From Moringa oleifera (lineage: Eukaryota > Streptophyta > Magnoliopsida > Brassicales > Moringaceae), in assembly GCA_021397835.1 (NCBI GenBank), contig JAJFZO010000049.1, forward strand, positions 7,259,001 to 7,323,000: 64,000 nt of DNA. The letters are read 5' to 3'. The notes under the pieces were generated by a model that saw only the letters and a list, made by a program, of their open reading frames with translations, searched no databases and had not been told where the DNA came from. The translations under genes were made by a program, and so were the position numbers. Of the stretch, positions 1-13,872 are shown piece after piece. Within the stretch, counting starts at the first letter, position 1; each line of letters begins with the position of its first letter.

Positions 1-3000
1 AAGTTGAACACCAATGCTTACTATAGTGTTTTGAACAAGCCGAGCAAATCTAGGGATGGTGGCAAGGTATGATGCAAACCACTCCTTTGTGCAGTATCCT
101 CTAAATCATTGATTTTATGTCCCTTGCAAAGTGAGCTACTAGGTCTTGAGATGGCATTGCATTATGGATACAGTCAAATCAAGGTGAAGAGTGACTACTT
201 ATTTCGTTATTCACGAAATCCAGCAAAGCCTCGAGTTCATGTGCGAATGGGACAGTATATACATTGATATTAACATTTTGACATCATGTTGTGGTAGTTG
301 TTCATTTAATTATGTTCTTAAATGGTCTAATATGCTGGCTCATATATAAGGTGGCCCATCTAATTTGGGGGGAGCAAAAGATTTGATTAAATACCTTTAC
401 CTTTGAATTTATGTAACTATATGATTATAGATGAGGGGGTGAGTCGAATGGTAATAATAACATAAGATAATCTTCAATTGAGTAATGAATCATGATTTAT
501 TGTATGAATTTAAAAATAATAAAAATAATATTGAAGTGGACAATGACAAAAAAAAAAAAAACGGGTGAGTGATAGAAGCGGGATGGTCAGACTTAGTGGA
601 TGACTGTGTTCCAAGTGAAAGTTTCCTATGCTTCAGCAGTAAGGCCCATATTTAAACATGACCGCACGCGCTTTTTTTCGAGAGTATGAATGGGGAAGTT
701 CTTTCCTCGTTTCCTCCTGTGACCGATTCTTCCAACAGAAATGTATCTTCCGCTTCTGGGCCGCGGACGAAACCTTTACGCGCCCTTGCTCCGTGTGTGT
801 GTGTGGAGTCACTTTCCACGTATTTATTATCTAAGTAATTCAAAATAAATAAATAATAAAATAAAGGAAAAAAAAGTGATGGGGGTGTACTTGAAAGACA
901 ACTGCCTTCCCACGTGAGGCTCTGCAGCCTTTTCACAGCTCTGCCAGTGAGAGAAAAGTCACACTTATCTCCCATGGGCCCACACTTATTTTATATTTAT
1001 AATATAGCTACGATATATATTTAAATTTAAATAAATTTTTACATTTTCTTATTTTATTTTAGATAGAGTTGGTGTTGGTTAACCAAAAGATTTATTATTT
1101 TACTGTTAGGTTTTTAAAATTAAATTTAAACAAATTTTCCATTACCATCTATTTTTTTACAAGTTTTTTTAAATTTTTAATAATATAACATCAAAAATAA
1201 ATTTTACAATATGATGATAGATTGAATATTTTTTTATATTTATAAATTTTTTAAATCAAAATTTATTATATAAAATATCTAATTTAAATATTTTAATTTG
1301 TTAAAAAAAATTAAATTAAACCCAATTCAAACATAATTAATGAAGAAAGAGTGTTTAATTTTGAATATAAAAAATGTTATTGCATCCATTACAAAAAAGA
1401 AAAATTAAACTATGGTTTATAATAGAGATTTGGGATAAGTGTATGGCCATTCTGCTGGATTTAAAATATATGTAAAAAGGATTCTAAATGGTTTTTTCTT
1501 TTAGAGTGAAGTTATAATGATGTGAGGCCATGCATGTGACTCAGTATGTTTTCACAGAGAATTCATTGATTTGATGAACTTAACATAAAAGCTGGAAATT
1601 GTTTTGTGTACAAATTGGAGAAACGTATCTCTCCATCACTGACTGCCAGTGAACCCAAATACACTGCAACACACCCCATTTTATAGAATTGGCATGTTGT
1701 GGGACATTCATCATTCATGAATTGGAATTTCAACCTGCAACCTTCCAATTTTAAATTGGATTATTTATCTATTTATTTATTAAAAAATTAGACAAATTTA
1801 CACTTACCTCTTGCTATTTTCAAAATTAAAATTAAATTAAATGTGTTAAATATGTTGAACTTAAATTATTTTTTTTTTTAATTTAAAAGATGGGATGACG
1901 AATTGGTGAATATAAAAGTAAGAAAAAAGTGTGGGATCCAGCTGCAGAGATCTGCTGCAAAATTTGAGAGGCCAGGGGTGAGTGGGTGTCGGTTCATCAA
2001 TCACAGGACTTGGAGTCCTCTGTCCTGCCAGACCCCACTTCTTTTTTTCTCCCTTTTTCATCTTTCCACTTTTACTTTTTTTATCCTATTTTTAAATGCA
2101 CACAATTTAATCTCATATAATTTGATACTTATTTTGTGTTAAAATGTTTACATTTTTAATTTAACAATGGAATAAAGTAGGATTCTTTATTTTGTTATTG
2201 ATTTTTTAATTAAAATATTTGTTTTATTTTATTTATAAAATTATGATTATAATAAATTTTATGATATTATCATATTATCGATAATTATAATATTTTGAAA
2301 CTTTTTTAATATCAAAACCCCTTTAAAATAAAGTCGCATTATGTATATATTTTTGTATCATAAATCCAAAGAAAGTAACTTTGATTTTACAAAATAATTT
2401 TCCAAAAAAAATAAATTTTTGGTTTTCTAAAACTTTATCTCAACAATTAAAAATCAAGCTCACTTTATGTCACTAAGGCAATGTTGTGAAGTTCATGATA
2501 TATATATAATTTAATATTTATTAAGTTATAAATGTTATTTGTTTTAATATTTAAATAAATTTATTTTATGATATTATTTTTATAATTTAGAAAATTATAA
2601 TATATTAGCATAATTTATAATTTAAACGAAAACATATATATCTTAAGGGTTTCAATATTACCTAACAAATTTTATGACAATATTAATAAAAAAAATTGGA
2701 AAAGGGGATTCAAGTTTCCATTTTGGAAAGTAAGTTTTTTAATCTTTGGATGATATGGTACAGCTCCAAACATGGCCTATGGCAGAAAACCACAATTAGG
2801 GCAGCAAGAAATGAATCTCATCATTTTCATTTTAAATATTCTTTTTCTTTCTCTTATTATTGTTTTTTTTGCTGTTTTTTCTCAATAAAATTATAGCATA
2901 TGAAAATTGAAAATATTTTGATAGAACTTAATTCATCCGATATTAAAGAACTTCTGAAAATTTTGACGTGAAATATTAAGCTGTTAACTTTTTATTTGTT

Positions 3001-4215
3001 AGGATATTAATTTTTTTATATAAAAAAACTAGGATGTTCAATTAGAATTATAAGTGAAATAATTTAAAAAATTTTGATATATATATATATATATATAAAA
3101 TTGAAGTGCCCTCTCATAAAATTACTTTTTGTTAATTAATTTATTTAAATTTTAATTCGCCAAACATTTTAAAATGAAATGTGTTGTATACTAATGAGTT
3201 TTTGTCCTAAAAAAATTAAAAAATAAAATTACACTATTTTGACAGTAAAAATAACTTATGTGATAATAAATTTTAACTTAAAATTTGTTATAAATGTAAA
3301 AAGATATCATGATAAAAAGCTTTATAATTTTTGAATAATTATACTATTTTAATTTTTTTTTGATATTATAAATTTTTAAAAATATACATTTTTAATATTA
3401 AAAAATTATAAAATTTTTTATAATGATAATTTAAATATTTTTTATATTTGTAAAAAATTTTAAATTAAAATTCATTATAAAAAATTTTAAACTAAAATTC
3501 GTTTTAAAGTCTTTGATTTGAATATTTTTAATTTTTTCATTAAAATTTAATTTAAATCAATTTAACAAATTAAAAATTTTACCACTTTTTATGATTGATA
3601 ACATATGATAAATTTTAAATTTTATGAAAATTTTATTTTAAAAATTAAAACAAATCTCCATTGTGAAAAAAAAATTAACCACCATTATTTTTTGCTTCGG
3701 TTTAATTCTTAAATTGCCCCTCACAGTAAATATCCAAAGAATCAGCTCTTTCTACATATGGCTTCCCTGAGCCAGAAATTTGGATATTAGATTTGGCAAG
3801 AGGCATGGGCAAGGCATTTGATAGATCCAACAAAGAGTGGTGGGTAATGTGACAGGCAAAAAAGCACAGCAACACAATGAGACAGCACTCCATTTCCCCA
3901 GAAACTCTGTCAGATAATGTTTTCTCCTTTCCATCCTCATTAATAAAAGGCAAAGAATTAAAAATCAGAAAAAGCAGATAGGGTAAGAGCTTTCTCTACA
4001 CTCTCTTGTTACTTTAACTTTAAATTAAATACTAGAATTTTCATTTTTAGATAAATAAAATTAATTATATTTAACATCCAACAACATCCTGAGAGCAACA
4101 AATTCTGAAGTTAACAACGTTGAGATATTGTCTCTTAAACTTAAGATATAATCTTGAATAAAAATATTGATAAACATGGAACGTCTAGGGATCCCAGTGT
4201 TGATTATGATCATAC
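1..4215. other. AT-rich intergenic DNA, no gene seen
   Basis: This stretch is very AT-rich, with many short poly-A and poly-T runs and an (AT)n run near 3079-3097. All open frames are short, have no recognisable domains, and show no codon pattern consistent with a gene. A less AT-rich patch at about 650-970 contains a CACGTG G-box core near 912, but no convincing reading frame accompanies it. I see no transposon protein remnants here. Confidence 0.6.
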
Positions 4216-5649
4216 TCAAAGAAAAAGAATTTGATACAAACCCAGGAGACCCAGAATGCCAAAAGGAGAGAATGAATTAGAGAAGCCAGGTGGAGCTTCA
4301 GATTTCTTTAATGGACGGATCACAGAACCCTTCTTGTTGCTTCCACAAATGCTAACCCCAATCTTGACACTGTAAGCATCAGCTGGATTCACGCAAAGGC
4401 CTGGGTTTTCGCTCAGATCCAAGTTCCTGCCCAGCCTCTTCAAGAAACTTGAATTGAAAGGCACTACACCACCCAACAAGTTCCTGCTCAGATTCAAGTG
4501 GTAAATGCGAGACAGACTACCGAACTCTACTGGGATTTCACCTGTTAATCTGTTGTTTTGGAGAGACAGAGTGCTTAAGTTCTTGAGCTGAGAGAAGCTT
4601 GGTGGTATAGTCCCTGAATAGCCTGAACTGGCCAGCCTAAGCTCTTGTAGTTTCACTAGGATGCTTAACTCCGCAGGCAGAGGTATGAACATGGGGTTAT
4701 CATCCATGAGAAAGTACTGCAAGCTCTGTAACTTTGTCAGTCCTTTAGGTAAATGGCCGCTCAGTTTGTTGTTGCTCAAGGCCATGAAAACTAATGAACT
4801 GAGCTTCTCGATGCTATCAGGGATGCCACCCACTAGAGAATTTGAGCTCAGATCGAGTTTTTGAAGAAGACTCAGCTGGCCAATTGTGCCAGGGATTGAT
4901 CCTGTAAGTGAGTTATAGCTCAAGTCTAGACCTATGAGGTTCCTGAGATTGCCTACTTGCTCTGGTATTGTGCCAGTGAGCTTATTATAGCTCAAATCAA
5001 GGTGTACTAAAGAGGACAAGCGGAAAATTTCAACTGGGATTTGTCCACTAAGGCGGTTTTGTGACAATGTGAGTATTTCTAAGGACTTCAAGGAAGATAT
5101 CTGAGGTGGGATTGGACCGACAAGTGCAGGGTTTGATCGGAGGCTTAGCTGTTGAAGTGAAGAATTTAAGAGTCTACCGGAAGAAACAGAGAGAGTGGTT
5201 TTGCTGTGAGAAAAACAATTGAAGAAGAAGACAGACTGGAGATGAGGAAGATCGAAGATTTGGTAAGGAAACATGGCTGTCGTCTTGCAAGTCGGGTTTG
5301 GTGTTGAGCCGAAATCAAGCCTGGAGACATGAAGATAGTTATCTCTGCCTGGCTTGCACTCAATCCCAGGCCAAGAGGAGCCAGGCCTGCAAGGTTGTGG
5401 GTAAGATACTCTCCAGATATGATCAGAGGACATGGAGTCCATGATCTTGAAAAGGGTCTCGAGCTCAGACGGAGGCATGGCTGTGGGTTGCAGAGGCTGT
5501 TTCTTAGCATTGAGGGCAATGCTATTGGATGAGAGGGCAGGAAGAGAGAAAAGAAGCAGAAGAAGAAGAAGAGGAAGAGGAAGAGAAAGTGAAAAGGAAC
5601 AGCACATTATGGTGAAGGATGGAGGATCCTGTTGGATGACTTGTAGCAC
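4216..5649 (-). CDS. RLP29: LRR receptor-like protein without kinase, RLP29-like
   Basis: This single-exon gene encodes 477 residues, or 463 if translation starts at Met15 (codon at 5605-5607). Met15 is the better start because a very hydrophobic leucine-rich signal peptide follows at once. After it comes an N-terminal cysteine cap (PCRPGSSWPGIEC, about residues 86-98). About ten 24-residue plant extracellular leucine-rich repeats (LxxLxLSxNxLxGxIP) follow from about 168 to 410, then a C-terminal cysteine cap (GLCVNP...ICGS). The last residues form a short hydrophobic tail (SPFGILGLLGLYQILFL) with no cytoplasmic extension, suggesting a GPI-anchor signal or a terminal membrane anchor. There is no kinase domain, so any signalling would need a partner receptor. 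Length, intronless structure and proximity to PP5 favour the RLP29 group; the related PII-2 group of LRR proteins is the main alternative. The biological role is not shown by the sequence. Confidence 0.9.
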   Translation of the reverse strand: MLQVIQQDPPSFTIMCCSFSLSLPLPLLLLLLLFSLPALSSNSIALNAKKQPLQPTAMPPSELETLFKIMDSMSSDHIWRVSYPQPCRPGSSWPGIECKPGRDNYLHVSRLDFGSTPNPTCKTTAMFPYQIFDLPHLQSVFFFNCFSHSKTTLSVSSGRLLNSSLQQLSLRSNPALVGPIPPQISSLKSLEILTLSQNRLSGQIPVEIFRLSSLVHLDLSYNKLTGTIPEQVGNLRNLIGLDLSYNSLTGSIPGTIGQLSLLQKLDLSSNSLVGGIPDSIEKLSSLVFMALSNNKLSGHLPKGLTKLQSLQYFLMDDNPMFIPLPAELSILVKLQELRLASSGYSGTIPPSFSQLKNLSTLSLQNNRLTGEIPVEFGSLSRIYHLNLSRNLLGGVVPFNSSFLKRLGRNLDLSENPGLCVNPADAYSVKIGVSICGSNKKGSVIRPLKKSEAPPGFSNSFSPFGILGLLGLYQILFL

Positions 5650-8599
5650 TTGCTTGGTTGGTTTTAGAAGCGATGAGTCTCATTTGATCTCTCTGTGTGT
5701 AGCGCATAGAGAACTGAGCGAGTGAGCTGGGGAAGAAGTGACTGAAGTGATGGGTGTGGGGTCATGACATTTGAGTTAGAATTTGAAGCAAAGGTAGGGT
5801 CAAAGCTCTTCAGACATCTCGCGAGAGAGATGGGAAACATTACGACATGTTTCATTAACCCCAACATTAGCAGAACGATTAAGTTGTAGAAAAAAAGATT
5901 TGAAGGGACAACAGCATGTCTAACATTCAGTCTTTCTCACATCCTGTCTGAATCGGAAGGAGGAGGACCCCCTTGGATTGCTTACTAACCTCCATTGATA
6001 ATCTGCTTAATCTGATAATAGGCACCGCCTTACTGTTTTGCAACCCTGTTCAGATTCAAACAAGACATTCATGGGTGGTGTCCTCAATGTGTTATTCTCT
6101 TGTAAAATGATTTCTAAGTACTGTCTCTCACATCATGATTTTGCAGTACATGAACCACACTGTCAGGTTCCTGTTGCTTTAAATACAGTTAATCAACTGT
6201 GGCATTGGTAATTTTTTTCCTCCAACCTCATCTGAATGTCACTGTCCTGTCCTGAGGTTGTGACTTTATTAGCAAATCTTAGATAAATTTTTAGCTTTGT
6301 TGTTTTCTTGAATGATGTGTAAGAATGTCACATGCATCTTGTGTTCCAGTTCTGACTCCCCAACTAGAAATTAGTAGACAAGTTGAAACATTTTAGCCAG
6401 ACATAATTTATTTTTAACAAAGGTAAATCATGTCTTGACTTGGGTCATCTTTGCCATTTATGTCTTTCAGACTCGCTGGAACCATGCCCCCGTGACATTG
6501 TAATTGCAGGATTTGTTTGTTTTTGACCTCAAGTTCTGTAAAAATATCATAGGCAATAAAATACACCAAGTTTTCACTGAAACTCAGGCAAGTTGTAAAA
6601 ACAAAGTTACATTAAAATAATAAAAATCACTGTTTTTCTTGAAACTGTTATCTGTTTTTTAAAACTCATGATGGATAAACCCAATCATCTTTTTTTAGTA
6701 AATGGAGAGAACACTAACTCATTTTCACTCATGAAATTAGAATTTCCATCTCATTTATAAAATAATTCCGACTTCTTTCAGAACTGAAATGAAATAACCC
6801 AATAAAATAAATAGAAATAGTATGGAAAACATTGAGAAAGACGTGTGATCTCTGTTTAGTCTATTGTTTTCATTCAACCATAACTTAAGGCATGATTTTA
6901 AATCCGAGCTTCATTGAACACAAATGGACAAAACTTGGGGAAACTGTAGCTACCAGTTACCATCATCATTAGAAAAGGTCCAAAAGGTGAAAGGCAGGTC
7001 AGCAAACTGAGAGAGTGGTAAGGGTTTTGGTTGATAGTTGATGGTAAGCAAATAGGGACGAATCAGAAAGTTCTGATGAAGACAATAACATCAGCTTATT
7101 CTGACTGAAACTTTGATTCCTATGAGAACACATAATTAGTTCCCCGAAGAAACTTGAAATGGAGAGTTACCCAAGAGAAAATGGAACAGTGTGTCTGGGT
7201 TGTGAAAACCTTGGGAGTCAGTCAGTCCTTGACGGTTTTCAGATGAATGGGTCCCCTAGGGGTCTTAACATTTCTCTTTTTCCCAGTGATGGTAATATTC
7301 TAGGTTCTCTGGCAGCCTGTCTGAGTGAAAGGAAAAGACATCAGGAATCAAATTTACAGTGTTAGCCACGCAAACTATACGCTTGAAAAAACGAAGCCTG
7401 AATTCATCATATGACTGTGACCAAGTGAGGCCTTTATTTTCTTTGTACTAATGCTGCAATCCCACTACATTATAATATCACTTCAGCCTACTCACTGAAC
7501 AGATTTTTATCTGTTCAAGTTATTATTGAGGCCATATGCGAAATAGTATCCAAGGAAAAATCATAGGAATTCCAAAATTTAGTCTTTTTGGGTTGAAAAG
7601 GTTCAAAATCATCTTATAGTAAATTTAGTGTCAAAGTTCAAGTTTCAATAATTTTGATCTTCAATAATTTCAGTCTAACAGCAGAAAGAAATGAGTTATT
7701 ACCCATATAATATGTATAAAATATTATTGGGTTATTTGATATCAATTTATGAAAGTGATAAATGATCATTTTATAAGAAAAATGACATTTAATAAACTAG
7801 CTTTTGGATTTAGAAAGACATATCCATGAAAGCGGATGGTTTATCAAGAGAAAAAGGGTACAAGCATTGGAGGAGTATTGGGAATTCCAACTGTGATTAC
7901 AAGATGCAGGTGCATTTGAAATTCCAATTGTTGTTGTAAGATGCAGGGATTGGCCCAGTTTTCCAATCAATCAGATCAGGGGCATTACCCATGCCATGAG
8001 AAGGTTAATTTGGTTGGGCATTCAATTTCTGTACCAAGGAGCAGTTTGTCTGCCTGGTTGACTCTGGAAGATTAGTTGGGTAGCAGCGAGACAAGATGAT
8101 TTATGGTGACCAGGCGGTGAAAAGAAAGAACAGCAGGGACCATAATTCATTTTACCAAGGTAGATTTTCTACGAAAATCTGTAAAACACACCCTTCTTTT
8201 TTTGGTCACTGAAGAGTAGGCTTTCAAGTAAATTTAGAAGACTTTACTTGGCAGGTCCTCTAAAAGGGTAGAGGCTCCTATGTGGCATCATAAATCAATT
8301 ATTTTTATGAATGAATTATTGGTGTTATGTAAGTTAATTTAATCAGATTTATGTATATTTTGTCAGCTTTATCTAATAAAATTTTATTATGTCAATTTTG
8401 ATATTAAAATTTAACAAGCTAAATAGATTTAACTTATAGTATGATTCTTTTCGCTTATTTGGTGGTCTAATAACCAATGCAGATATGTTTTTAGTCATTT
8501 GATCCACCTAATTAAGTTGACCCATCAAACTATTAAATTAAAAATTTGAAGGTTACAATTAGATTTTCGGATGAATAAATTTCTCTCTTTTTTGTTTAA
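5650..8599. other. Intergenic DNA, includes upstream region of the LRR gene
   Basis: No gene is recognised. The part nearest 5650-5900 is the promoter and leader side of the minus-strand LRR gene, but I could not fix a TATA box or transcription start. A pyrimidine-rich patch at about 8580-8600 adjoins the LINE remnant and may be its poly-A tail read from the other strand. Confidence 0.5.
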
Positions 8600-10930
8600 T
8601 TAAAAGAGCATTTGATTCATTAAATATCAAGGTTACATAAGTTATGATTTAGCATGTCCATAGTTGGTAAGATGTCATGAAGCATTCGCCAAACAAAGTT
8701 TTGGGTTTTTAGCGTCAGGGATGTCTTCCATTTTCTGTCCTGAGAGCCAACATCTGGAACCTTCTTATTCAAGATAACTATTACTGCAAAATAGCCACTC
8801 TTGACTGCGTAGTCCTCCATTCTTGCTCCCTATCCAAATAAGTTTATCCGGCATTGGACTTCGATTGAGTGGGATCCTCAATATTAAAGAACAGTCTTCT
8901 AGTGCAAAGAGTTCATAAACTGTTTGGGCAAGCCATTTTCTGGAATAAGGATCTATTAGGTTGCTGATAATCATTGGGGTAGGTTGCACTATGGTAGTTC
9001 TAGTTGGGCTAAACCTTGGACCTGTTGGTAGCCCTTTATCTGCAAAGACATCAACCTTATCACCAGTTCCATTCTGTCATTGGCTGCCTTGTATAATCAC
9101 TATTCAACTTTTTAGGAGGCTATGCCATGCATATGATCCATTTGGCTGTGATGGGACTATATAAGGATTTGATGAAGGGAAGTGTTTGGCCTTAAGAACC
9201 TGGAAGCAAAGTGATGCTTCGGCTTAGTATATACGCCACCACAAGAGAGCTTCCCCAAGAGAGCTAGGTTGAAGGCTTCTAAGTTTCTAAGGCCGATACC
9301 ACCATCTAACTTTGATAAACACAATTTGTCCCATGCCCGCCGATGTATCTTTTGTGAGGAGTCAGTACCTCCCCACCAGTGATTTGCTACCTTTTTATGA
9401 TATCATGAAGAAAATTTTTTGGTGGCAGAAAACAAATCATCATATATGTTGGAATTGCTTGTGCCACTGTTTTGATCACAACTCCTCTCCCTGCTTGTAA
9501 AAGGAAGCGTCCTTACCAAGCATTTAACTTGGCTCGAAGTTGACCTGCCATTTTTGCCAATTGTGCCTTCTTGCTCCTCCCCATGAGCAAAAGAAACCCT
9601 TGGTAATGATCATTTTGCATGCTTTTGTGAATAATTAAACATTGTCTCATTTGAATCTGTATCACATCTGCGGTATTGGAGCTGAAGAAAACAACCGACT
9701 TGGTCAAGTTAACTTGTTGACCTGAAGCTCTTTCATATTTCTACAAGAGTTGCTTAACTATGTGGCATTTCGCCTCCTTGGCTCTGAGGAAAAGCAGACT
9801 ATCATCTACCAAAAACAAGTGAGTGATCTTGGGGTCTTTGTAACCTGCAGTTACATTATGAAGTGACCCGTTTGTGCTGCTTGTGTAATGAGAGAGGACA
9901 AGCCTTCAGTCCAAAGTAGAAACCGATATGGGGATAGAGGATCTCCTTATCTGAGACCCCTAGAAGGGAGGAATTGATTTGAAGCTTTGCCATTGATAAG
10001 CATTTAGTGGGAGATTGAGATTATACATTCCATTACTGTGTTGATCCATTTAGTTGAAACCCCCACTGTCCTTTTGTAGGAAAGCCCATTCGACCTTGCG
10101 TATGCTTTATACATGTCCAGTTTCAAAGCCATACAGCCATCTTTCCCATGCATTCGTGTCTTTAGCGTATGAACTGTCTCATATACTATAAAGGCATTAT
10201 CGAAGAGCATCCTCCCTTTGACAAAGGCAGTTTGATTATCGTTGATGATTGAGGGTAGAGCAACAGTCTACTGGCTAAAACCTTAGCTATGATCTTATCA
10301 GCCGAAAATCTTATAGGGAGGAAGGATTTTTGATCTTAAGTATTAAGGCAATATGAGTATGATTCAGAGCTTTCAGGGATAGACAGTCATTCAGGAACTT
10401 CAGAACGAGTGTAATCTCCTTACCTACTACTTCCCAATGTTGTTGGAAGAAGAACACATTTAATCCATCAGGATCGAGAGCCTTATGAGGCACCATCTGT
10501 TTGATAGCAACTTCGACTTTCACCTGGGTATAGGTTTTGTCTTGTAAGTCCTGCATCTGTTTGGGGAGCCGAGCATTCATTGTTCTGCAAACTGAATCCA
10601 TTTTAGATGCGTTAGAAGATGAAAATAGGTTAGAGAAATAATCCATGAAGACCCCTTGGATCTGAGAATCATCATGAACCCATGTGCCTGCTGTGCTGAA
10701 CCCTGGATAGAATGTATCTTGTTTGCTCTTTTTCGTTTGGAAGCTACTACATGAAAAAATTTAGAGTTGCGGTCTCCTTCTTTTGAGCCAAGTATTCCTT
10801 GACTGCTGTCTCCACATTATCTCATCTTCTTGTAGTAATCCATTACGTATTGATTTGCATTCCTCTAGTTTAGATGTAAGTTAAGCCCTTTCCCTTCTGA
10901 GTAAAAGCCTCCTTAGCCTATTCTGTTACT
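8600..10930 (-). mobile_element. Decayed LINE (non-LTR retrotransposon), reverse transcriptase region
   Basis: Minus-strand frames, broken by stops and frameshifts, read in order through a plant LINE polyprotein. At 10646-10311 lies the region before the RT fingers, including the HKALDPDGLN block (family form HKAPGPDGL) and an ALILKIKNP block. At 10210-10004 is an RT palm segment (CMALKLDMYKAYAR, family form KLDMSKAYDR). Downstream RT sequence lies at about 9707-9513. At 8989-8620 is the C-terminal zf-RVT region (NFVWRMLHDILPTMDML). The endonuclease half is missing at the 5' end, as is usual for 5'-truncated LINE copies. Each segment contains stops, so the copy is dead. Confidence 0.85.
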
Positions 10931-13356
10931 TTTGTATTTTGGCTTGAACATTACCAAAAACAGAGGTATTCTATCTAGAGAAATCCACCATCTTACAGTT
11001 GTCCACCTTCTTTACTACAGCGTCAACAGATACTTCCTGCAAGGGTCCCCAAGAATCTGTTACAACATGCTCAAAATCAGAGTGTGTAGACCATATGTTG
11101 TCCAATCAAAACATCTTGGTATGGTCTTAGATACGAAATGAAGGTTTATTAGGCACTGGTGGGATCTGTATGGTGGGATTTGTCAGATACAATATGATTT
11201 TATCGAAAGGCTATTGACATTCTTCATTCCATTCCCCAAGATTATTCTTTTTCAATAACTTAAATATCTAGTCATATATATATTTTTCACTGGATAGATG
11301 AATCTTGAAATGTAATTGAGCACGCCAAAAAATTCTCTGACTTCCTTTACGGTCTTTGGTGGCGGTAAATATTTCTAATTGGCTTTCATTTTATCGAGAT
11401 CTACTTTAATTCCTTGTTTCACTGACTATAAATCCCAATAGTTTTCTTAATCAAAGTCCAAAAGTATACTTATTTGGGTTAATCTTAACTTCTATTGCCT
11501 TAACCTTTTAAAGATTTGTTACAAATGTCACTTAGACTTTCATTCTTGCGAGATCTTGCTATCATGTCATTGATGTAGACTTCTAGGGACTTATGCATCA
11601 TATCATGAAATAGTGTCACCATGGCCTTTTGATATGTTGCCCTTGCATTCTTAAGTCCAAATAGCATTGCACGATAGCAAAATATTCTTTATAATAGTTA
11701 TAAAGGTTGTGTTTCCTGTGAGACCATCATGATTTACTTATAATCCAAATAACCATCCATAAAGGAGAACAGTGAAAATTTTACCGCATTGTCCACCAAT
11801 ATATCAATGTAAGGCAGATGAAAGTTATTTTTTGGGGTAGCTTTTTAAATTTCTATAATATACACATACTCTTGCAGGTCAATCCTTCTTCATAAAAGGG
11901 AAGATGTTTGCAAACCATTCATTGATATTTTATGGCCTCGATTAACCACACATCTAGCAATTTATGTACTTCTTCCTCAATTTTTATTAGCACATTAGGC
12001 TTATTCTTTGGAGTTTGACCAATGAAAATTTTGACTTTAAAGGTAATTCATGTTTTATAATACTATTATCAAGCTTAGGCATGCTTTTGTAAGACCATGT
12101 GAATATATGTGTATATTCTTATAACAGTCTGATCAATTCTGCTTTTATTTTTGATGTTAGTGTAGAGCCGATTTTAATTTCCCTTTTATCTTCTTTGATC
12201 CTTAAATGGATTGTCTCTGTTTCTTCTTTATATGGGCTTATTTATTTTTTTTCTCTTGTCAATTAGCTGCAGGATTTCTAAGAGTATTTCACAATCTTCT
12301 CCCTTTATACTTCCAAGATAGAGTTTCTCTTTTTTTAAAAAGGATTTTAGGTTTCCTGTTATTAAAGTTTTCATTATCAGAATTCATGGACGAAAGCACA
12401 CTACATTCTTTTAAAAACAAGATTAAATATGGGATCGAATAAGTAGTTTTATTGATTGAAAAGAATGATACATGATGTAATAGTATCTATTTCTAAAGAT
12501 CATTGCTAACCCATCTATTTTGTATAAAATCATATCAAGATTAAGGAATGACTTTTATTTTCTTTCTTCTATTCTAAAAATTAATTCAGCTATATTATCC
12601 TCTAGAAGTGAATCCCCCATTAAAGGCTAATTTGTGATATAAAATCCAATTGATTTAAAAATTCTATAGAGGAGTCTCTTATAGTCGATTGGATCCATTT
12701 CCTCTTCCTTGCTCTTACTTATTTTCTTTTTTCTCTTTGTTCTTTTCTTATTAGCTCTTGTTGGCAATTCCTTGTAGGTTCATTCTCAGTTCTTTCTTGG
12801 TTTGGCAATCTCTTCCTAAAGTTTCACAGAGTTGGAAGATCATACTTTTTAAGAACCTTAGTTGCCATGCCCAGATGCACTTAATAACATTCATAAATTT
12901 TAATGTCTAGAATGAGGATTCCTCATGCTTTAGTGCTTTAATGTAGGGATGCTCTTTTGATATTAATGCAATTAGGGTATCTTTAGCATGTGTTATGATG
13001 AGTTGTTTACCATTTTGATATTTTGGTGTCGAGTGGATGGAATTGCTCATGCTGCATGAATCCAGGGTCTCTTACTAGTAAAAGGTTATATGATGGAAAT
13101 ATATCCATCACTTAAAACTCTATAGAATAATAGATTAAACCTATTTTCAGTGTTAGGTTGATCATTCCTTGTACTAGTCATTTTGTGGAATGCCTATATT
13201 GTGATAGAACTCCTCCTTGAGAATCTAGTATCAACTGGGATCTATCTAATGTACAATGTCACATGACTTTTAGGGAAAACCTATTGTCTATCAATATCCT
13301 GAATATATAATGAACCTTATATATTCGGTTGAAATATACAACGCCTTTATGGATCC

Positions 13357-13872
13357 TTATCCATTTAGAGGTAACTTAACATCATTAAAAGATATTAAGT
13401 AGTGTGCCATGATGTGCCCCATTAGATCTTCATTCTGATTTATAAGGATTTGATGTGGTACGCAAGCATTCTTCAATATTTTCATCAAAGCATCCTTATG
13501 AGGCTCTAAGTTGAGAATTAAGGATAGTAGTGAGAGCTTTGTTAAGGTCTTGCTCAACTGATTAATCACGTTATATTCACTACGATTGATTAATTTTAAA
13601 AACTCGAGAGCTTCTTTCTTTGCAATTGCCTGATGAGCTTCCTTTTCTATTTTCTCCTTCATCTTCTCCACAGCCTGTACCTTGGTTATAGCATTTCTAG
13701 GTTCAGTAAGTTGATTTGCCACATCTGTTGGTCCAGAACATTTTTCACTCTTAGTTGTGTGACTAAGGCCAAATATAATCGATGTTTCGCTTCCCTGAAC
13801 CATATCATTATATCTCCATGGTACAACGTGATCATCTTTGTATGGGAAATGGGTAGGTATCTTCATGATCAA
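13357..13872 (-). pseudogene. Longest open piece of the Tat-type gag-pol polyprotein
   Basis: This 171-residue open frame is a surviving fragment of the retrotransposon polyprotein, not a host gene. It has a charged helical stretch (KMKEKIEKEAHQAIAKKEALEFLKLI) followed by the conserved block with two-helix character (SEYNVINQL, LSLLSLILNLEPHKDALMKIL) that lies just before the protease in Tat/Ogre elements. It ends in a block, SFNDVKLPLNG, that resembles the start of the aspartic protease region. Frames on both sides are closed by stops. Confidence 0.8.

Noticed and set aside
652..975. 107-residue open frame on the minus strand
   Set aside because: Composition follows local low-complexity sequence (poly-Phe/Leu, GTGTGT giving Thr-His), there is no domain, and the start and context are unconvincing.
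3702..3953. 83-residue minus-strand frame between the AT-rich region and the LRR gene
   Set aside because: Contains a hydrophobic stretch but no known motif, and an overlapping frame of similar length exists. No independent support.
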